A DNA stretch of 7,197 nt. Source: Parvibaculum sp. GTDB lineage: Bacteria; Pseudomonadota; Alphaproteobacteria; Parvibaculales; Parvibaculaceae. This document shows positions 5,846-7,197 of the stretch, one piece after another (the stretch's first letter is position 1; every line of letters begins with the position of its first letter). The DNA is taken from assembly GCA_014359855.1 (NCBI GenBank), contig JACIYQ010000374.1, positions 1-7,197 of the forward strand, given 5' to 3'. The position numbers and the translations under genes are program-made. The notes beneath the pieces were generated by a model, which saw nothing but the letters and a program-made list of their open reading frames with translations, was not told where the DNA came from and searched no databases.

Positions 5846-6937
5846 ATGCTGACAACGAAAAAGCTCGCCGAGCCGCTTTCTCTCGCCCACGGACCGGCCA
5901 TGAAAAACCGCTTCATGCTGGCACCGCTCACCAACACGCAGAGCCATGCCGATGGCCGCCTCTCCGACGATGAATTCCGCTGGCTCACCATGCGCGCGGA
6001 AGGCGGCTTCGGCCTCACCATGACCTGCGCCGCCCATGTGCAGGCGGGCGGACAGGGCTTCCCCGGCCAGCTCGGCGTCTGGGACGACAGGCACCTCGAA
6101 GGCCTCACCCGTCTCGCGGCCGCCATCAAGGCGCGGGATTCGGTGTCGTCCCTCCAGCTTCACCACGCGGGCATCCGCTCGCCGAAGGACATCGTGGGCG
6201 ATGTCGTCGGCGCTTCGGACGACAAGGAGACCGGCGGTCGCGCGCTCAAGACTGCCGAGGTCGAAAGGCTGCGCGACGATTTCATTGCCGCGGCAAAGCG
6301 TGCGGAGAAAGCAGGCTTCGACGGCGTCGAGGTTCATGGCGCGCATGGCTATATCCTCGCGCAGTTCCTCTCGCCGGAGGTGAACCGGCGCAACGACATC
6401 TATGGTGGCTCGCTCGAAAACCGCGCCCGCCTGATTTTCGAGATCGTCAACGGCATCCGCGCCGCCTGCCGTCCGGACTTCCAGCTGGGCATCCGCCTGT
6501 CGCCGGAGCGTTTCGGCCTGAAGCTCGCCGAAGTGCGCGACGTCGCCGCCGAACTTCTCTCCGCCGCGAAGATCGACTTCCTCGACATGTCGCTCTGGGA
6601 TGTGAAGAAGGAACCCGTCGAGGAGGAATTCCAGGGCCGTTCGCTGATGAGCTTCTTCACAGACCTCCCTCGCGGCAATGTCCGCCTTGGCGCCGCCGGC
6701 AAGATCATGAGCGCCGAGGACGCTGCATGGGTCATCGGCGCCGGCTGCGATTTCGCGATTATCGGCCGCGCCGCGATCCTGCGCCACGATTTCCCACGCC
6801 GGGCCCTGGCAGACGCCGCCTATGTCTCGCCCTCGCTCCCCGTCACGGAACAGCATCTCCGCGACGAGGGGCTCGGCTCCGCCTTCATCGCCTACATGAA
6901 GGGCTGGAAGGGTTTCGTCGCGGAAGAAGTAGCCTGA
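5846..6937 (+). CDS. Old Yellow Enzyme-family NADH:flavin oxidoreductase (FMN-dependent ene-reductase)
   Basis: The 363-residue TIM-barrel protein has the OYE FMN entry region KNRFMLAPLTN (20-30), LQLHHAG (103-109), and the family signature VEVHGAHGYILAQFLSP (161-177) followed by NRRNDIYGGSLENRAR. His164 and His167 correspond to the pair that holds the substrate carbonyl, and Tyr169 to the usual proton donor in HGY. The FMN phosphate end IGRA is at 306-309. Such enzymes reduce activated C=C bonds with NAD(P)H. There is no C-terminal FeS/FAD extension, so it is not a full 2,4-dienoyl-CoA reductase (about 670 residues). ATG 5846 follows GAGGA (5836-5840) by 5 bases. Its leader repeats GAGGACAGAA, also found before the SDR gene. 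The stop at 6935 nearly abuts the stop of the convergent carboxylase fragment. Substrate unknown; reduction of an unsaturated intermediate or detoxification of enones are both plausible. Confidence 0.92.
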   Translation: MLTTKKLAEPLSLAHGPAMKNRFMLAPLTNTQSHADGRLSDDEFRWLTMRAEGGFGLTMTCAAHVQAGGQGFPGQLGVWDDRHLEGLTRLAAAIKARDSVSSLQLHHAGIRSPKDIVGDVVGASDDKETGGRALKTAEVERLRDDFIAAAKRAEKAGFDGVEVHGAHGYILAQFLSPEVNRRNDIYGGSLENRARLIFEIVNGIRAACRPDFQLGIRLSPERFGLKLAEVRDVAAELLSAAKIDFLDMSLWDVKKEPVEEEFQGRSLMSFFTDLPRGNVRLGAAGKIMSAEDAAWVIGAGCDFAIIGRAAILRHDFPRRALADAAYVSPSLPVTEQHLRDEGLGSAFIAYMKGWKGFVAEEVA

Positions 6938-6941
6938 GGCG

Positions 6942-7064
6942 TCACCACGTATCGATGAAGGGCCGCGGCGCGCGCGGCCCCTCGGGCGGCAGGGACTTCA
7001 GTCCACGGATGATCCAGTGCCGCGTCTCCGCCGGGTCGATTACCGCGTCGATCTCCACTGCTGT
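6942..7064 (-). pseudogene. Acyl-CoA carboxylase carboxyltransferase (beta) subunit, C-terminal fragment, apparently interrupted
   Basis: The minus strand from about 7064 to the TGA at 6944-6942 reads TAVEIDAVIDPAETRHWI (first 18 residues) and ends RPFIDTW. The block E-I-D-A-V-I-D-P-x-E-T-R is the C-terminal signature of biotin-dependent propionyl-/methylcrotonyl-/acyl-CoA carboxylase beta subunits. Intact subunits are about 510-540 residues; about 40 remain here. Upstream of 7064 the frame stays open to the window edge, but the residues become Ser/Gln/Arg-rich and no longer resemble a carboxylase, and GC falls. The gene therefore appears broken by inserted DNA or joined to an unrelated sequence. 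It is convergent with the OYE gene, with only 4 bases between the two stop codons. The family call is good; breakage is an inference because the other part is not in view. Confidence 0.65.
6960..6980. terminator. GC hairpin at the convergent gene ends, weak terminator candidate
   Basis: GGGCCGCG (6960-6967) pairs with CGCGGCCC (6973-6980) around a 5-base loop, 22 bases after the OYE stop. It has no T-run on either side and lies inside the coding end of the carboxylase fragment, where it encodes a Pro/Arg-rich stretch. It could slow polymerase from the OYE side, but a purely coding explanation is possible. Confidence 0.25.
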
Positions 7065-7071
7065 CCGGTTT
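7063..7071 (+). repeat. Direct repeat GTCCGGTTT, copy 1
   Basis: Nine bases identical to the last nine bases of the window (7189-7197), 126 bases apart. This copy sits at the point where carboxylase similarity ends. Confidence 0.5.
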
Positions 7072-7197
7072 AAATTTTTCCGGGGCGGTCCAAGACTTTG
7101 ACTTTGCGAGAGAAACGTTCGTTCGTCGGCATCCTGGACTCGGAACTGCGAAATTGAGTTTTCCGGGCCACTCGGTTGTTCTGACCGGGTCCGGTTT
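7065..7197. other. Lower-GC segment of unknown origin at the right edge, possible mobile-element end
   Basis: GC is about 53% over 7071-7197, and the segment opens with an A/T run (taaattttt at 7071-7079). I could not recognise a protein in any frame. It begins where the similarity of the convergent carboxylase fragment is lost. It includes two copies of GTCCGGTTT, one at each end. The position and composition suit the end of an insertion sequence, but no transposase is visible and no family can be named. Confidence 0.4.
7189..7197 (+). repeat. Direct repeat GTCCGGTTT, copy 2
   Basis: Exact second copy of the repeat at 7063-7071. It ends at the window boundary, so how far the repeat extends cannot be judged here. 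Confidence 0.5.

Noticed and set aside
5687..6856. A 389-codon minus-strand open frame opposite the OYE gene
   Set aside because: It runs antisense to a gene with a full family signature, and its composition is typical of reverse-complemented coding DNA.

Overview
The window looks like chromosomal DNA from a GC-rich proteobacterium, most likely an alphaproteobacterium. The evidence is strong third-position GC preference, GGAG/GAGG-type ribosome binding sites, and a fatty-acid-catabolism gene set common in that group. No rRNA or other marker gene is present, so genus cannot be read from the sequence.

Layout, left to right. (1) Bases 1-170, minus strand: the first 56 codons of a TetR-family repressor, truncated by the window edge. 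(2) Bases 171-294: a divergent control region. An imperfect 12-base inverted repeat (221-232 / 243-254) contains good sigma-70-type promoters on both strands, so one bound regulator could silence both directions. (3) Bases 295-4779, plus strand: a tight five-gene operon with gaps of 15, 5, 9 and 10 bases. It encodes an acyl-CoA synthetase (TTG start), an SCP-x-type thiolase, a MaoC/FAS1-N-type hydratase-like subunit without the catalytic His, a MaoC hydratase with the Asp/His pair, and an SDR dehydrogenase. A strong GC hairpin (4821-4842) follows. (4) Bases 4943-6937, plus strand: a second two-gene unit encoding a YghU-type glutathione transferase/disulfide oxidoreductase and an Old Yellow Enzyme-type FMN oxidoreductase, probably with its own promoter. 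(5) Bases 6942-about 7064, minus strand, convergent: the last 40 or so codons of an acyl-CoA carboxylase carboxyltransferase (beta) subunit. Homology then appears to stop, and about 130 bases of lower-GC DNA run to the window edge. This suggests a mobile-element insertion or other junction.

How the genes work together (inference). The five-gene operon supplies CoA activation, enoyl-CoA hydration (probably by a two-subunit MaoC enzyme), 3-hydroxyacyl-CoA oxidation and thiolytic cleavage. That is a beta-oxidation spiral lacking only an acyl-CoA dehydrogenase. The gene types resemble those used for steroid side chains, branched or isoprenoid acids and other bulky acyl-CoAs, but the substrate cannot be read from the sequence. 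The thiolase keeps its thiolytic residues and no DUF35 domain is present, which argues against the retro-aldol variant of steroid side-chain cleavage. A nearby carboxylase would fit disposal of propionyl-CoA or branched acyl-CoA products. No CRISPR array, tRNA, rRNA or complete mobile element was seen.
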